Origin: Candidatus Kerfeldbacteria bacterium
Lineage (GTDB): Bacteria; Patescibacteriota; Patescibacteriia; SBBC01; CAIJZX01
Reading direction: 5' to 3'
Assembly (NCBI GenBank): GCA_016194465.1
Contig: JACQBO010000006.1
Coordinates: 1 to 38,727, forward strand
DNA: 38,727 bases
Shown here: piece after piece, positions 16,588 to 25,179 of the stretch
Layout of the letters: each line of letters begins with the position of its first letter
Position numbering within the stretch: position 1 is the first letter of the stretch
Position numbers and translations under genes: made by a program
Notes under the pieces: generated by a model
What the model saw: the letters and a program-made list of their open reading frames with translations, nothing else
Databases searched by the model: none
What the model was told of the DNA's origin: nothing

Positions 16588-17831
16588 TTAATCTAAAGGA
16601 TTTTCTCGAAAATCCGGAACGCTATATCGCTGGATTCAACCGGCGTGGGTTTGATGGTAATAAAATATTCCTTGAATTACCCGAGCGATCCAACCAACAA
16701 AAAGAGCTGGAATCTTGGCAACAACAAGTTCACGAAGCAAGTAAAATTATTCCAACTCTCAGTCCGGCCGAGAAGAAAAAAAAGATCGCCGAGATGAAAA
16801 AGATCTCGGATAAAATCGCCCTCATAAAATCCAATCTTCGGGTGGGCAGTTTGGTCGAAACCCCGAACCTTCCCAAGGATGACGTGCCGGATGGAAAAAA
16901 TGAAGAGGACAACGTCGTCCTACGGGAAGTTGGCAAGAAACCAAAGCTGGAATCACCGCAAGAGTATCTAGCCCTGGCCGAACTGCTGGGCATCATCGAT
17001 ATGGCTCGGGGAAGCAAAGTCTCTGGTTCTCGATTCGGGTACTTGCTGGGCGCGGCGGCGCAACTCGAGTTTGCCTTAGTCCAATTCGCCCAATCAATTA
17101 TTTTGCCAGCAGGATTTACTATGGTCGTGCCGCCGGCCTTGATTAAAAGCGAGAATATGGCCGCCATGGGCTTTTTAGCCGGAGGAGGGGAGAGAGAGAC
17201 ATACCATTTCACTGATGATGATTTGTATTTAGTCGGCACCTCCGAGCAATCAATTGGCCCAATGCATCGTGATGAAACCTTCAATGAAGAAGATTTGCCA
17301 AAACGATATTTGGCATTTTCTTCTTGTTTTAGAAGGGAAGCCGGATCATATGGAAAAGACACGAAGGGCATTATTCGCGTCCATCAATTCGACAAACTGG
17401 AAATGTTTTCGTTCTGTCTACCGGAAAAATCTGATCAGGAGCAAGAATTCTTTTTGGGCGTGGAAGAAAAACTCATGCAGAAGCTCGAGCTTCCATACCG
17501 AGTAGTAAAACTTTGTGCCGCTGATTTAGGCTGGTCCAGTGCTCGGACATATGATATTGAAACCTGGATGCCCGGTCAGGCCGTCTACCGTGAGACCCAT
17601 TCAACCTCGACCACGACTGATTACCAATCACGCGACTTACATATTAAGGTTCATCGTGGCGAAAAAAAAGAATTCGTTCACATGATCAATGGCACGGCTT
17701 TTGCCATCGGGCGAACGCTGGTCGGCATCATCGAAAACTACCAACAACGTGACGGTTCAATTGCCATTCCCCAGGTGCTCCAACCATTCATGGGCGGCTT
17801 AAAAAGCATCAAGGCCCCGGCTCATGCCTAA
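16584..17831 (+). CDS. serS: Seryl-tRNA synthetase
   Basis: A 415-residue class II synthetase that charges tRNA-Ser. The N-terminal coiled-coil arm that contacts the long variable arm of tRNA covers about residues 30-100 and includes a very Lys-rich stretch (SPAEKKKKIAEMKK). The core has LVGTSEQSIGPMHRDE near residue 215, motif 2 as SSCFRREAGSYGKDTKGI, the serine-binding region HQFDKLEMFSF, and motif 3 as GTAFAIGRTLVGIIENY. The coding sequence looks more A/T-rich than lysS or alr beside it. Its start overlaps the HD gene stop (ATGA) and its end overlaps alr by 8 bases. Confidence 0.97.
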   Translation: MINLKDFLENPERYIAGFNRRGFDGNKIFLELPERSNQQKELESWQQQVHEASKIIPTLSPAEKKKKIAEMKKISDKIALIKSNLRVGSLVETPNLPKDDVPDGKNEEDNVVLREVGKKPKLESPQEYLALAELLGIIDMARGSKVSGSRFGYLLGAAAQLEFALVQFAQSIILPAGFTMVVPPALIKSENMAAMGFLAGGGERETYHFTDDDLYLVGTSEQSIGPMHRDETFNEEDLPKRYLAFSSCFRREAGSYGKDTKGIIRVHQFDKLEMFSFCLPEKSDQEQEFFLGVEEKLMQKLELPYRVVKLCAADLGWSSARTYDIETWMPGQAVYRETHSTSTTTDYQSRDLHIKVHRGEKKEFVHMINGTAFAIGRTLVGIIENYQQRDGSIAIPQVLQPFMGGLKSIKAPAHA

Positions 17832-18939
17832 GACAGTTCGGACCTGGGTGGAAATATCGGAGTCGGCACTCCGGCATAACCTTAGGGCGACCCAAGCGCT
17901 TTTTGGAGCTGGCACTCTGATCACCCCCGTGATCAAGGCTAATGCTTACGGGCATGGGATGCTACAAGTTGCCCACAGCCTCAAAAACACCCCAATTTGG
18001 GGCTTGAGCGTGGCCTATGGGTCAGAAGCCCTAACGCTCCGCCAGGCCGGAATTAGGCGAAAAATACTGGTCCTGAGCTATTGGGAGCCTTCAGAGCTGC
18101 GCCTCCTCATCGAGCAAGATATCGATGTAGTCGTTTATGATTTTACGACACTAAATCAAATCCGGCGTATCGAGGAGAGGATAGCCAAACAGGCAATGAT
18201 TCACCTGAAACTCGACACGGGCACCAGCCGCATCGGCTTTTTGCCATCAGATATAACGCGACTGAAACAGACGTTGAAACATCGGGCTCATAACGTCCGC
18301 GGGATTTTTTCCCACCTCGCCAACGCCGAGGAATATCCCACCCGGCGAACCATCTCCCAGCTGGCGCACTTTGACCTGATGGTACACCGATTAGCCATCA
18401 AGGCTCCCTATGTCCATTTGTCGTGTACGGCCGCCTCGTGGCGGTACCCAACTAGCCGCCGTGACCTGGTTCGACTCGGCCTCGGTTTATATGGACTTTG
18501 GCCATCCGCGGCCATCCGTACTTGGTCGCAGCAGCACCGGCCAAAATACCAACTACGTCCGGTGATGGAGTGGAAGAGCATGCTGGCGCAGGTGAAGACC
18601 ATCCCTGCCGGCACCGGAATTGGCTACGGGAGCACCGTCCGTTTGAAGAAAGCGACGACCATCGGCGTGGTACCGGTGGGGTATGCCGACGGATACGATC
18701 GATCATTGTCCAACAAGGCCTGGGTTATGATCGATGGCCAGCCCGCCCCGGTGCTCGGCCGAATTTGCATGAATATGTTCATGATTGACCTGAGCCGCGG
18801 GCGACATCCAAAGGTCGGCCAGCCCATCACCTTACTTGGGCCGGGAATCTCGGCCCATGAACTAGCGGAGATGGCCACCACCATTTCGTACGAAATTGTC
18901 AGCCGTATTTCACCTGATATACCGCGGAGAAGACTCTAA
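17824..18939 (+). CDS. alr: Alanine racemase
   Basis: A PLP enzyme of 371 residues that makes D-alanine for peptidoglycan. The PLP lysine is K38 in VIKANAYGHG; the second catalytic residue, Tyr, is in TGIGYGSTVRL near residue 262. PVGYADGYDRSLSN and VLGRICMNMFMIDL are the other family motifs. The N-terminal TIM barrel and C-terminal beta domain are both present. Its start is inside the last codons of serS, and the ftsQ-like gene begins 4 bases after its stop, so wall precursor synthesis and division are linked in this operon. Confidence 0.95.
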   Translation: MPKTVRTWVEISESALRHNLRATQALFGAGTLITPVIKANAYGHGMLQVAHSLKNTPIWGLSVAYGSEALTLRQAGIRRKILVLSYWEPSELRLLIEQDIDVVVYDFTTLNQIRRIEERIAKQAMIHLKLDTGTSRIGFLPSDITRLKQTLKHRAHNVRGIFSHLANAEEYPTRRTISQLAHFDLMVHRLAIKAPYVHLSCTAASWRYPTSRRDLVRLGLGLYGLWPSAAIRTWSQQHRPKYQLRPVMEWKSMLAQVKTIPAGTGIGYGSTVRLKKATTIGVVPVGYADGYDRSLSNKAWVMIDGQPAPVLGRICMNMFMIDLSRGRHPKVGQPITLLGPGISAHELAEMATTISYEIVSRISPDIPRRRL

Positions 18940-18943
18940 ATTT

Positions 18944-19945
18944 ATGAACATGCTCCGATCACACCGGCAGGTCCCAAAGCCGCAGATGCTTCCACCACGG
19001 CAGTCATCAAACCCTTTATTTCCGGCGCCAAACGAAGACCCCTGGATTCGGTACCGCTGGCAAGTCTTAGGGAGCACGCTGGGTATGTTGGCTATCTTGG
19101 GGGTGGTCTGGGCCGTCTATGGGCCGGGCTGGCGGATTGATCAGGTCGAGGTTCAAGGAACGAGGATCGTCGAACCCAGCAGCGTCCGACGGGCCGCCGA
19201 AATGTATTTACAGGCCCGGACATGGCTGATCATACCGCATCGCACTTCATGGTTACTCTCGTCCCATGATCTTGGTCAATGGCTGAAGAAGCAAATTTCC
19301 CATCGTCTTTCCATCGAAGGAGTCCAGATCAGAAAACTCGGTCGACACCGCATTCGAGCCACCGTGATTGAACGAGTCCCCCTGTTTGTCTGGACGAATG
19401 GAATCGAGTATGGCACGCTTGATCATCAGGGAGTGATTATCGAGGTGGTGGACCCGCAGAGGAACAATGGACTCTACCAAATTATCGATAGCTCACACGC
19501 TACTTTTCAGGTTGATGGCCAAGTGCTCACGTCTGACGTCGTCGACCGTCTGGTCGAGCTGCAAGCCCTTCTCCGTACCGCCCAGGTATCCGTCGATCAT
19601 TTTATTATTCCGCTGCCATCCTGTCCGGTCTCGCCGGTGATCAATGCCAATGAAAATGCCGCGACCACGAACACCAATACAAGCTTGATAGTACACCAAC
19701 CGATGAATGTTAATAATTCCACTAATAGGAATATAGTCCAGACCACGTGTGACGTGGCTGAGGCCCGGCAGGCAAGCCAAGAACTTCATGTGCAGATCCA
19801 CCAGGGACCACTCGTTATGTTCGACCGGCACGAAGATCTAGCCGAGGCCGTCAGGACACTGAAAACCCTGCTCGGGCAATCAGAAAACCAACATGCCCAG
19901 TATGTTGACTTGCGGTTTGAACAAAGGGTCTATATTTACCCATAG
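18944..19945 (+). CDS. ftsQ: FtsQ/DivIB-like cell division protein with POTRA domain
   Basis: A 334-residue single-pass membrane protein. The Pro-rich cytoplasmic tail (residues 1-38) is followed by a helix at about 40-60, then a POTRA domain beginning WRIDQVEVQGTRIV, then the FtsQ domain with HRIRATVIERVPLFVW and YGTLDHQGVIIE. In the divisome FtsQ bridges FtsL/FtsB to the outer machinery. ATG 18944 was chosen because it is preceded by GGAGA at 18926-18930 and avoids overlap with alr; an in-frame TTG at 18896 is less likely. An Asn/Thr-rich low-complexity insert of about 40 residues interrupts the C-terminal domain near residues 230-270. Confidence 0.82.
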   Translation: MNMLRSHRQVPKPQMLPPRQSSNPLFPAPNEDPWIRYRWQVLGSTLGMLAILGVVWAVYGPGWRIDQVEVQGTRIVEPSSVRRAAEMYLQARTWLIIPHRTSWLLSSHDLGQWLKKQISHRLSIEGVQIRKLGRHRIRATVIERVPLFVWTNGIEYGTLDHQGVIIEVVDPQRNNGLYQIIDSSHATFQVDGQVLTSDVVDRLVELQALLRTAQVSVDHFIIPLPSCPVSPVINANENAATTNTNTSLIVHQPMNVNNSTNRNIVQTTCDVAEARQASQELHVQIHQGPLVMFDRHEDLAEAVRTLKTLLGQSENQHAQYVDLRFEQRVYIYP

Positions 19946-19973
19946 TGCTAGCGCAACTGAGGGTCCTTATTTA

Positions 19974-20026
19974 AGTGTCATAAAAGGTATATTCTACGAC
20001 ACTAGGAATACGATCAATATTCCTTT
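19974..20026 (+). terminator. Inverted repeats in convergent gap, possible terminator
   Basis: The gap between ftsQ and the opposing M23 gene holds AGTGTC (19974-19979) pairing with GACACT (19998-20003), and then GGAATA (20005-20010) pairing with TATTCC (20018-20023), followed by only three T. Both arms are exact but short, and the T tract is poor. The placement between convergent operons is what supports it. Confidence 0.3.
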
Positions 20027-20045
20027 CACGAAGCCTCCCCTGGCC

Positions 20046-21395
20046 TCAAGGTAGGTATTGAAGTGGATCGACGGGCAGCCCGTTGACCCGAACTTCGAAA
20101 TGGACGTGGGCGCCCGTGGTAATGCCCCCGGCGCCGGCCGTCCCTGGTAGACCACCAGATAAGCCGATCACTTCCCCTTGCTTGACGAATTGATCAGCTT
20201 TGACGTAGATCACGCTGAGATGCAGATAGCGCGTCGCTAAGCCACTCTGATGGACCAGACCGACGTAATTCAAGGCGCTGCGGGTTTTTTGGCCATCCGC
20301 ATTGTAATAGAACCCTTGGTTCGCGACCACGGACACAACGCCATCCGCCGAGGCCCGGACCGGAGTGCCTTGTGGCGTGCTGATGTCTAAGCCCGAGTGT
20401 TCTAGGCAGGAAGGATTATGCCAAAACGCGCAGCGGAATGGATAGGTGGGATCGTGGAAGTAGGTGGTAATTTTGCCTTCGGCTGGCCACAAAAAACCAG
20501 TCGAGCTAAAAATTGGCGGGTTCGATTCGGTAGCTAACTGTTGCTGGAGTTGTTGCTCGAGGGCCGTGATGGTTGCATCCGCTTGCTGCTCGGCCTGAGC
20601 TGACTCTTCCAGGAGGCTACCATATTGCTTGGCGGTTTGTTGCGCCGAGCCTAACAGCTGAGTTTTCAAATCTCGTTGGTCGACGACCGCTTGCTTTTGG
20701 ACTTCCAATTGCACCTTCCCCTGCTGTAAGTCGTCGCGTGTTTGCGATAGGTCATTTTGTTTTGTTTGCAGATCTTCTTTGAGTTGACTCAAGGTGCCAA
20801 TCGCTTGTTGCAGCGAGTCGCTAATGGTAGCGACCGCCTGAGCCTGACGATAAAAATCCGCCAGACTATTGCGGGTCAGTACCAGCGCCAAGGTCGTCGT
20901 TCGGCTGTTGGCGTCCAGCTGTTTGACGGCATCTGTGAGTTGAGTTTTCTGCTGAGCGATTTGCGCATTCTTGACATCAATCGAACGCTGCAGCGCATCC
21001 ATTTGGAGCGCTAAGGTATCGATCTCTTCCTGCTTGGTCTGAATGGCAAAATTTGTTTGAGCGATCTGGTTGTCGATCACGGTCACTTGCGATTGGATAT
21101 CGCGCACATTTGCCGTGGCAGTATCGACCGCTTGCTGATACGTGGCCGCCTGTTGTTTCAGTTCTTCGATATGCTTTTTTTTGTCGGCAATTTGTTGGTT
21201 GAGGGCGGCGATGGTATCGACGTTGCTCCCCGGATCGGATGACAACGCCGCCGGATCACTATTAGTATTGGTCGCGGTCGGGTCCAGGCTTTGCGCCTGG
21301 GCCAGGGCCAGCGGCAGCCACACTAAAATCGCCACATTGAGTGTGGCAAACGTGGACAAGAGCCATCGGTTTTTATTTTGTTTCAATCGATCCAT
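20046..21395 (-). CDS. Secreted M23 peptidase, EnvC-like
   Basis: A 449-residue exported protein. A signal peptide (basic start, then ATLNVAILVWLPLALAQA) is followed by a long Gln-rich coiled coil (about residues 60-290) and a C-terminal LytM/M23 zinc peptidase domain. The zinc motifs HSGLDI and HVHFEV and the TRYLHLS segment are intact, so unlike EnvC itself it may hydrolyse peptidoglycan crosslinks directly. Coiled coil plus LytM is the EnvC/NlpD plan, which acts in septal wall splitting. An in-frame TTG at 21431 would extend it, but that TTG lies within a -35 box (21426-21431) with TAGCAT at 21403-21408, so I start at ATG 21395; 21401 and 21404 are alternatives. Confidence 0.85.
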   Translation of the reverse strand: MDRLKQNKNRWLLSTFATLNVAILVWLPLALAQAQSLDPTATNTNSDPAALSSDPGSNVDTIAALNQQIADKKKHIEELKQQAATYQQAVDTATANVRDIQSQVTVIDNQIAQTNFAIQTKQEEIDTLALQMDALQRSIDVKNAQIAQQKTQLTDAVKQLDANSRTTTLALVLTRNSLADFYRQAQAVATISDSLQQAIGTLSQLKEDLQTKQNDLSQTRDDLQQGKVQLEVQKQAVVDQRDLKTQLLGSAQQTAKQYGSLLEESAQAEQQADATITALEQQLQQQLATESNPPIFSSTGFLWPAEGKITTYFHDPTYPFRCAFWHNPSCLEHSGLDISTPQGTPVRASADGVVSVVANQGFYYNADGQKTRSALNYVGLVHQSGLATRYLHLSVIYVKADQFVKQGEVIGLSGGLPGTAGAGGITTGAHVHFEVRVNGLPVDPLQYLP

Positions 21396-21402
21396 CGACA
21401 TC

Positions 21403-21431
21403 ATGCTAGCATAAATCGTGGTCGACGTCAA
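21403..21431 (-). promoter_or_regulatory. Promoter overlapping the 5' end of the M23 reading frame
   Basis: On the minus strand TTGACG (21431-21426), a 17-base spacer, and TAGCAT (21408-21403). The ATG at 21395 follows the -10 box by 7 bases, which would make a leaderless mRNA. Confidence 0.45.
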
Positions 21432-21448
21432 GAGAGCCGTCGGCGCCG

Positions 21449-22915
21449 TCAGACCGCGTTGACCAGGCGCAATCGACGCATACTTTCCGGTTTGCCGAGG
21501 CAGTCCAGAACATCAAATACATCCGGACTGTTTGGTCGGAGGGTCAACGCGACGCGGAGCGGCCATAAAACTTCAGTGTTTGTCCGCGCCTTTGCTTGAA
21601 TCTCCGCCAGCACGTGTGCCTTGATATCGCGGCTTGTCCACGGCCCAGCATATCTGTCGAGCACGCCTGTCACCCAATCGATAGCCGCGGTGGTCAAATG
21701 TCCAGTCCCCTTCTTGGGAACGAGCGCCACGCGATCAAAATGAGTACGCTCCTGATCCCAGACCGATGGGAATAAAAAGTTCGCAACTTCGTCGATGTCG
21801 GAGAGTTTTTTAAGTCGGTCCCGGACGAGGTCGATAATGGCCAAAACGTGTTGATCATCACTCCCCTCTTCCGTGGGCAGATGCCAAAACGGTTGCAAGT
21901 GCTGGCGTAGTTCTTCGCGCGACAAGCGGCGGAGGTATTGTCCATTCATCCAGTCGAGCTTCGTCCGGTCGAAGACTGCCCCCGAAGGATTCATGTCTTC
22001 TAAACGAAAATCGCGTTGGAGGTCGGACGAAGAAAGTATTTCCAACTCACCTTTGGGGTGCCAACCCATCAGCGCCAAAAAATTTCGCATGGCGGCAGCC
22101 AGATACCCCTGATCGCGGAACGACAGGGCCGACGACGCGCCTTCACGCTTGGAGAGCTTGCGATGATCGGGTCCGAGAATCAACGGTACATGGGCGAACA
22201 GTGGTGGCACCCATTCCAAGGCTTGGTAGATTAAGAGATGCTTCGGAGTTGAGGGCAACCACTCCTCACCGCGAATAACATGAGAAATTGCCATCAAATG
22301 ATCATCAACCACCACCGCCAGATGGTACGTAGGAAAACCATCACTCTTAAGCAGGACGCTATCGTCGACGGTGGCGAAGGAAAAAGTGACTGGCCCACGA
22401 ATCAGGTCACGGTGCGTGATGGTACCGGTCATTGGTACGTTCAGGCGGATGACGTTCGGCTCTTCCGCCGCCAGACGTTTGGCGCGCTCCTCGGGCGGCA
22501 GACCGAGACAGAGCTTGTCGTAACGAGGCGGAAGTTTTCTTTCTTCCTGGCTGGTGCGCAGTTTTTGGAGACGCTCGATCGTGCAGAAACAAGGATAGGC
22601 GGCCCCTCGCTGCACGAGTTCGTCCGCGTGGTGACGGTACAATTTCAGGCGTTGGCTCTGCACGTACGGGCCATAGCCCCCGCCTTGCTGAGGCCCTTCA
22701 TCTGGATCAAGCCCAAACCAGTGGAGCGCTTCATAAATTCGGTCCATACTACCCGGCACAAATCGCTTTTGGTCGGTATCCTCTACCCGCAGGATAAAGG
22801 CGCCATGGTTTTGCTGAGCGAAAAGCCAGTTGAATTGGGCCAGCCAGATGGTTCCAATATGCACCTCGCCAGTCGGTGATGGGGCCAGTCGCACCCGCAC
22901 GGCGGATTTAGTCAT
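21449..22915 (-). CDS. gltX: Glutamyl-tRNA synthetase
   Basis: A 488-residue class I synthetase. The HIGH-type motif is HIGT at residues 19-22 after RLAPSPTGEV, and the KMSKS-type motif is KLSKREGASS; both are typical of GluRS. Tyr/Asp residues for glutamate binding occur near YHLAVVVDDHLMAISHVIRG. The start ATG 22915 lies 8 bases inside the end of wecG and puts the conserved MTKSAVRVRLAPSP first; upstream extension would only read the wecG region in another frame. Whether it also charges tRNA-Gln cannot be judged here; no glnS or gatCAB is in the window. Confidence 0.96.
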   Translation of the reverse strand: MTKSAVRVRLAPSPTGEVHIGTIWLAQFNWLFAQQNHGAFILRVEDTDQKRFVPGSMDRIYEALHWFGLDPDEGPQQGGGYGPYVQSQRLKLYRHHADELVQRGAAYPCFCTIERLQKLRTSQEERKLPPRYDKLCLGLPPEERAKRLAAEEPNVIRLNVPMTGTITHRDLIRGPVTFSFATVDDSVLLKSDGFPTYHLAVVVDDHLMAISHVIRGEEWLPSTPKHLLIYQALEWVPPLFAHVPLILGPDHRKLSKREGASSALSFRDQGYLAAAMRNFLALMGWHPKGELEILSSSDLQRDFRLEDMNPSGAVFDRTKLDWMNGQYLRRLSREELRQHLQPFWHLPTEEGSDDQHVLAIIDLVRDRLKKLSDIDEVANFLFPSVWDQERTHFDRVALVPKKGTGHLTTAAIDWVTGVLDRYAGPWTSRDIKAHVLAEIQAKARTNTEVLWPLRVALTLRPNSPDVFDVLDCLGKPESMRRLRLVNAV

Positions 22916-23672
22916 GAGGCTTCCGAAGAATAGCCCACATAAAACGCCAGGTGGCATTGACGACGCGCTGTCGGCGGCGGTCAGGTTGATGGTATGCGTG
23001 CGGTCGCCAGAAGGTGTGCAGCCATTCCAAACCTAGGACACGAAATACTTTTGGCGGCCGAGTCACAACGCCGGAAATATAATCGAGGGAGCGACCCACT
23101 CCGATCGCTACCTTGACATCATGAAGCGCTGGTCGGTGCTTGGCGATCCATAATTCCTGCTTCGGCGCTCCGAGGGCGACCAAAAGAATATCTGGCTTGG
23201 CCAAATGAATTTTTTCGATCATCCGTTGGTCACGAATCTTAAACCATGAACCGCGGGTGTCGGTGTCAAATCCGACAATACGCAACCGTGGGTGTTGTTG
23301 TATCAGCCGCTCCGCAGCTCGCTCCGCGACACCATGCTTGGCGCCAAATAAAAAGACTGAGTAATTCTCTGCCTCTGCCAAATCCATTAAGCCGGCTACA
23401 AAATCCGCGCCGGGGATTCTTGACTTGAGTTTTTCCCCATTCAGCAAGGAGGCGAGGTGAACGCTCATGCCGTCAGCCAGTGATAAATCGGCCTGCTGTA
23501 ATATTTTCCGGAACTGCGGATTGGCCGTGGCCTCGAGCAAGAACTCGGCCCCGGGAGTAACCACGTGGTGAAAACCACCTTGGCGTAAAAATCCGTGCAC
23601 CGTTTCCTGGGCTTCGGTCGGCGTCAGATTATCAATGGGAATATCCAGGAGCTTCAATCGCGTTCTCGACAT
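22908..23672 (-). CDS. WecG/TagA/CpsF family glycosyltransferase (GT26)
   Basis: A 254-residue enzyme of the family that adds the second sugar (ManNAc or its uronate) to a lipid-linked GlcNAc in wall teichoic acid or enterobacterial common antigen synthesis. Motifs are HHVVTPGAEFLLEA near residue 33, LADGMSVHLASLL near 60, the Rossmann-like VFLFGAKHGVAERAAERL near 100, and DILLVALGAPKQELWIAKH near 155, which is the strongest family signature. The start ATG 23672 gives the usual LKLLDIPIDNLT beginning; frames further upstream cross the divergent promoter. It is the first gene of a minus-strand unit with gltX. The actual substrate in this organism is unknown. Confidence 0.9.
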   Translation of the reverse strand: MSRTRLKLLDIPIDNLTPTEAQETVHGFLRQGGFHHVVTPGAEFLLEATANPQFRKILQQADLSLADGMSVHLASLLNGEKLKSRIPGADFVAGLMDLAEAENYSVFLFGAKHGVAERAAERLIQQHPRLRIVGFDTDTRGSWFKIRDQRMIEKIHLAKPDILLVALGAPKQELWIAKHRPALHDVKVAIGVGRSLDYISGVVTRPPKVFRVLGLEWLHTFWRPHAYHQPDRRRQRVVNATWRFMWAILRKPHD

Positions 23673-23674
23673 AC

Positions 23675-23705
23675 TTGTAGTATAACGAAAAATATGGTAT
23701 ACTAC
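23675..23705. promoter_or_regulatory. Symmetric divergent promoter, wecG / secreted repeat protein
   Basis: An exact 8-base inverted repeat (GTAGTATA at 23677-23684, TATACTAC at 23698-23705) places a TATACT -10 box on each strand. Leftwards, TATACT (23684-23679) is 6 bases from the wecG ATG. Rightwards, TATACT (23698-23703) is 9 bases from ATG 23713, with TTGTAG (23675-23680) as the -35 box at a 17-base spacing. The rightward -35 box overlaps the leftward -10 box. Confidence 0.6.
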
Positions 23706-23712
23706 TAGTCCT

Positions 23713-25170
23713 ATGCGAAAAAGCGCCCTCATAACCGTGGCCCTCTTTTTACTGGCCGTCACCCCTCTACCGTTCGCTCAGGCGGACAGTAACTTTAACA
23801 TGAACTTTATTGTGACCGATGATGAATTTCAAGATTCATTGATCATGTCCGCCGACAAAATCCAACAGTTTTTGGGATCCCAGCCCGGTATTCTTGCCGC
23901 CTACATCGACCCGGCAACGGGTAAGTCAGCGGCGCAAATCATTTTCGAGGCCGCCCAAACAAACCACATCAGTGCCCGCGTCATCTTGACCACCATCCAA
24001 AAAGAGTCGAGTATGATCACGCGCACCGACTTTGGTGCAAAGGGACAGCAATATTACCTCGATTGGGTCGCCTTTTATGGGTGGTGTGACTCTTGCTCTA
24101 CGGGCTCCAATCAAGGCTTCGCCAACCAGGTGAGTGCCATGAGCTCGGCCTTTCGACGTTATGTTGACTCCATCCACCTTGTCCCGTCTGGTCAAACGAT
24201 CCCCCGGGGTTACACCATCTCCGGTTTTGGACCCAACATCGCTAAACAAGTGGTCGACTGTCAATCGTACAACCCGTGTGTCAATCCAGTGACCTACACT
24301 GTCACGCCGGCCAATGATGCCACCTCGGCCTTGTTTACGTATACGCCCCATGTCTCAGGTAATAACAGTTTCTGGAACATATGGAACGAGTTTAGTTTTA
24401 ATTTTTCCCGCCTCTACCCCGATGGTTCGTTGCTGCGCGCCCAAAATGGTCAGAATATTTACCTGGTCCAGAACGGACTACTCCGCCGCTTCGCGAGTAT
24501 GTCTGCTTTTCTTTCACGCTATAACCTGAACACTGTGGTCACGGTCCCCGCCGACCACCTGACATTATACAACCGCGGCCGCGATATTAATTTTGCTAAT
24601 TATTCCCTGCTTGCTTCGCCTCGGGGCGGAGTCTATCTGCTCGTCGATGACGTGAAGCGACCGATTAAAAATCGCGCCGCGTTTCAGCAAGCGGGATTCC
24701 GCAAAGAAGAAGTGCTCAAGGTCACCTGGGATGATTTAAACCAATATCCTGACGGCGACACCATCACCACGGATAACATATATCCGTCAGGACAATTACT
24801 GCAAAATCGAAAAACAGGAGGAGTGTATTTCGTTAAAGATGGATTGCGCCACGCGATCTTCAGTAAAGAAATTTTCCGATCGCAATTTGGCCTCCGGAAG
24901 GCAATTCCGACCCTCGCCACCCTGATCACTAAGTATCCCGATGGCGGACCCGTCGGTTTTAAGGATGGTGAACTGGTGGTCAGCAAAAAGGGGGGGCCGG
25001 TCTATGTCATTTCTGATGGCTATCGTTTACCCATTGCCGGCCCGACCGCATTCTCGGCCTATCATTTTAGTTACGCCAATGTCATCAAGACAAGTGACGA
25101 CGCGCTGTCGATCCACCCGATTGGCCCGACCTTATCCGTCGATTCGAATATTCAATCGGCCAGTCAATAG
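23713..25170 (+). CDS. Secreted lysozyme-like protein with four C-terminal repeats
   Basis: A 485-residue exported protein with a signal peptide (cleavage likely after AQA, residue 24). The N-terminal domain (about 35-220) resembles lysozyme-like modules of Patescibacteria and Actinobacteria: SAAQIIFEAAQTNHISARVI followed by LTTIQKESS, where E98 is the likely catalytic acid. Cys pairs at 125/128 and 183/189 may form disulfides. The C-terminal half holds four repeats of about 53 residues (238-290, 298-350, 360-412, 419-471), each running G-x-L-L, then VY-LV-DG--R-I, then F--Y-, then YPDG. These may bind wall glycans. The role is probably peptidoglycan remodelling or cell-surface binding. The predicted transcript is almost leaderless. 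Confidence 0.7.
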   Translation: MRKSALITVALFLLAVTPLPFAQADSNFNMNFIVTDDEFQDSLIMSADKIQQFLGSQPGILAAYIDPATGKSAAQIIFEAAQTNHISARVILTTIQKESSMITRTDFGAKGQQYYLDWVAFYGWCDSCSTGSNQGFANQVSAMSSAFRRYVDSIHLVPSGQTIPRGYTISGFGPNIAKQVVDCQSYNPCVNPVTYTVTPANDATSALFTYTPHVSGNNSFWNIWNEFSFNFSRLYPDGSLLRAQNGQNIYLVQNGLLRRFASMSAFLSRYNLNTVVTVPADHLTLYNRGRDINFANYSLLASPRGGVYLLVDDVKRPIKNRAAFQQAGFRKEEVLKVTWDDLNQYPDGDTITTDNIYPSGQLLQNRKTGGVYFVKDGLRHAIFSKEIFRSQFGLRKAIPTLATLITKYPDGGPVGFKDGELVVSKKGGPVYVISDGYRLPIAGPTAFSAYHFSYANVIKTSDDALSIHPIGPTLSVDSNIQSASQ

Positions 25171-25179
25171 CGTCGGCAC

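Noticed and set aside
16730..17371. A 213-codon open frame on the minus strand
   Set aside because: Antisense shadow of serS; Ser/Arg-rich with no domain or start signal.
22280..22879. A 199-codon open frame on the plus strand
   Set aside because: It lies wholly antisense to gltX, whose class I motifs are intact, and its translation shows no recognisable domain.
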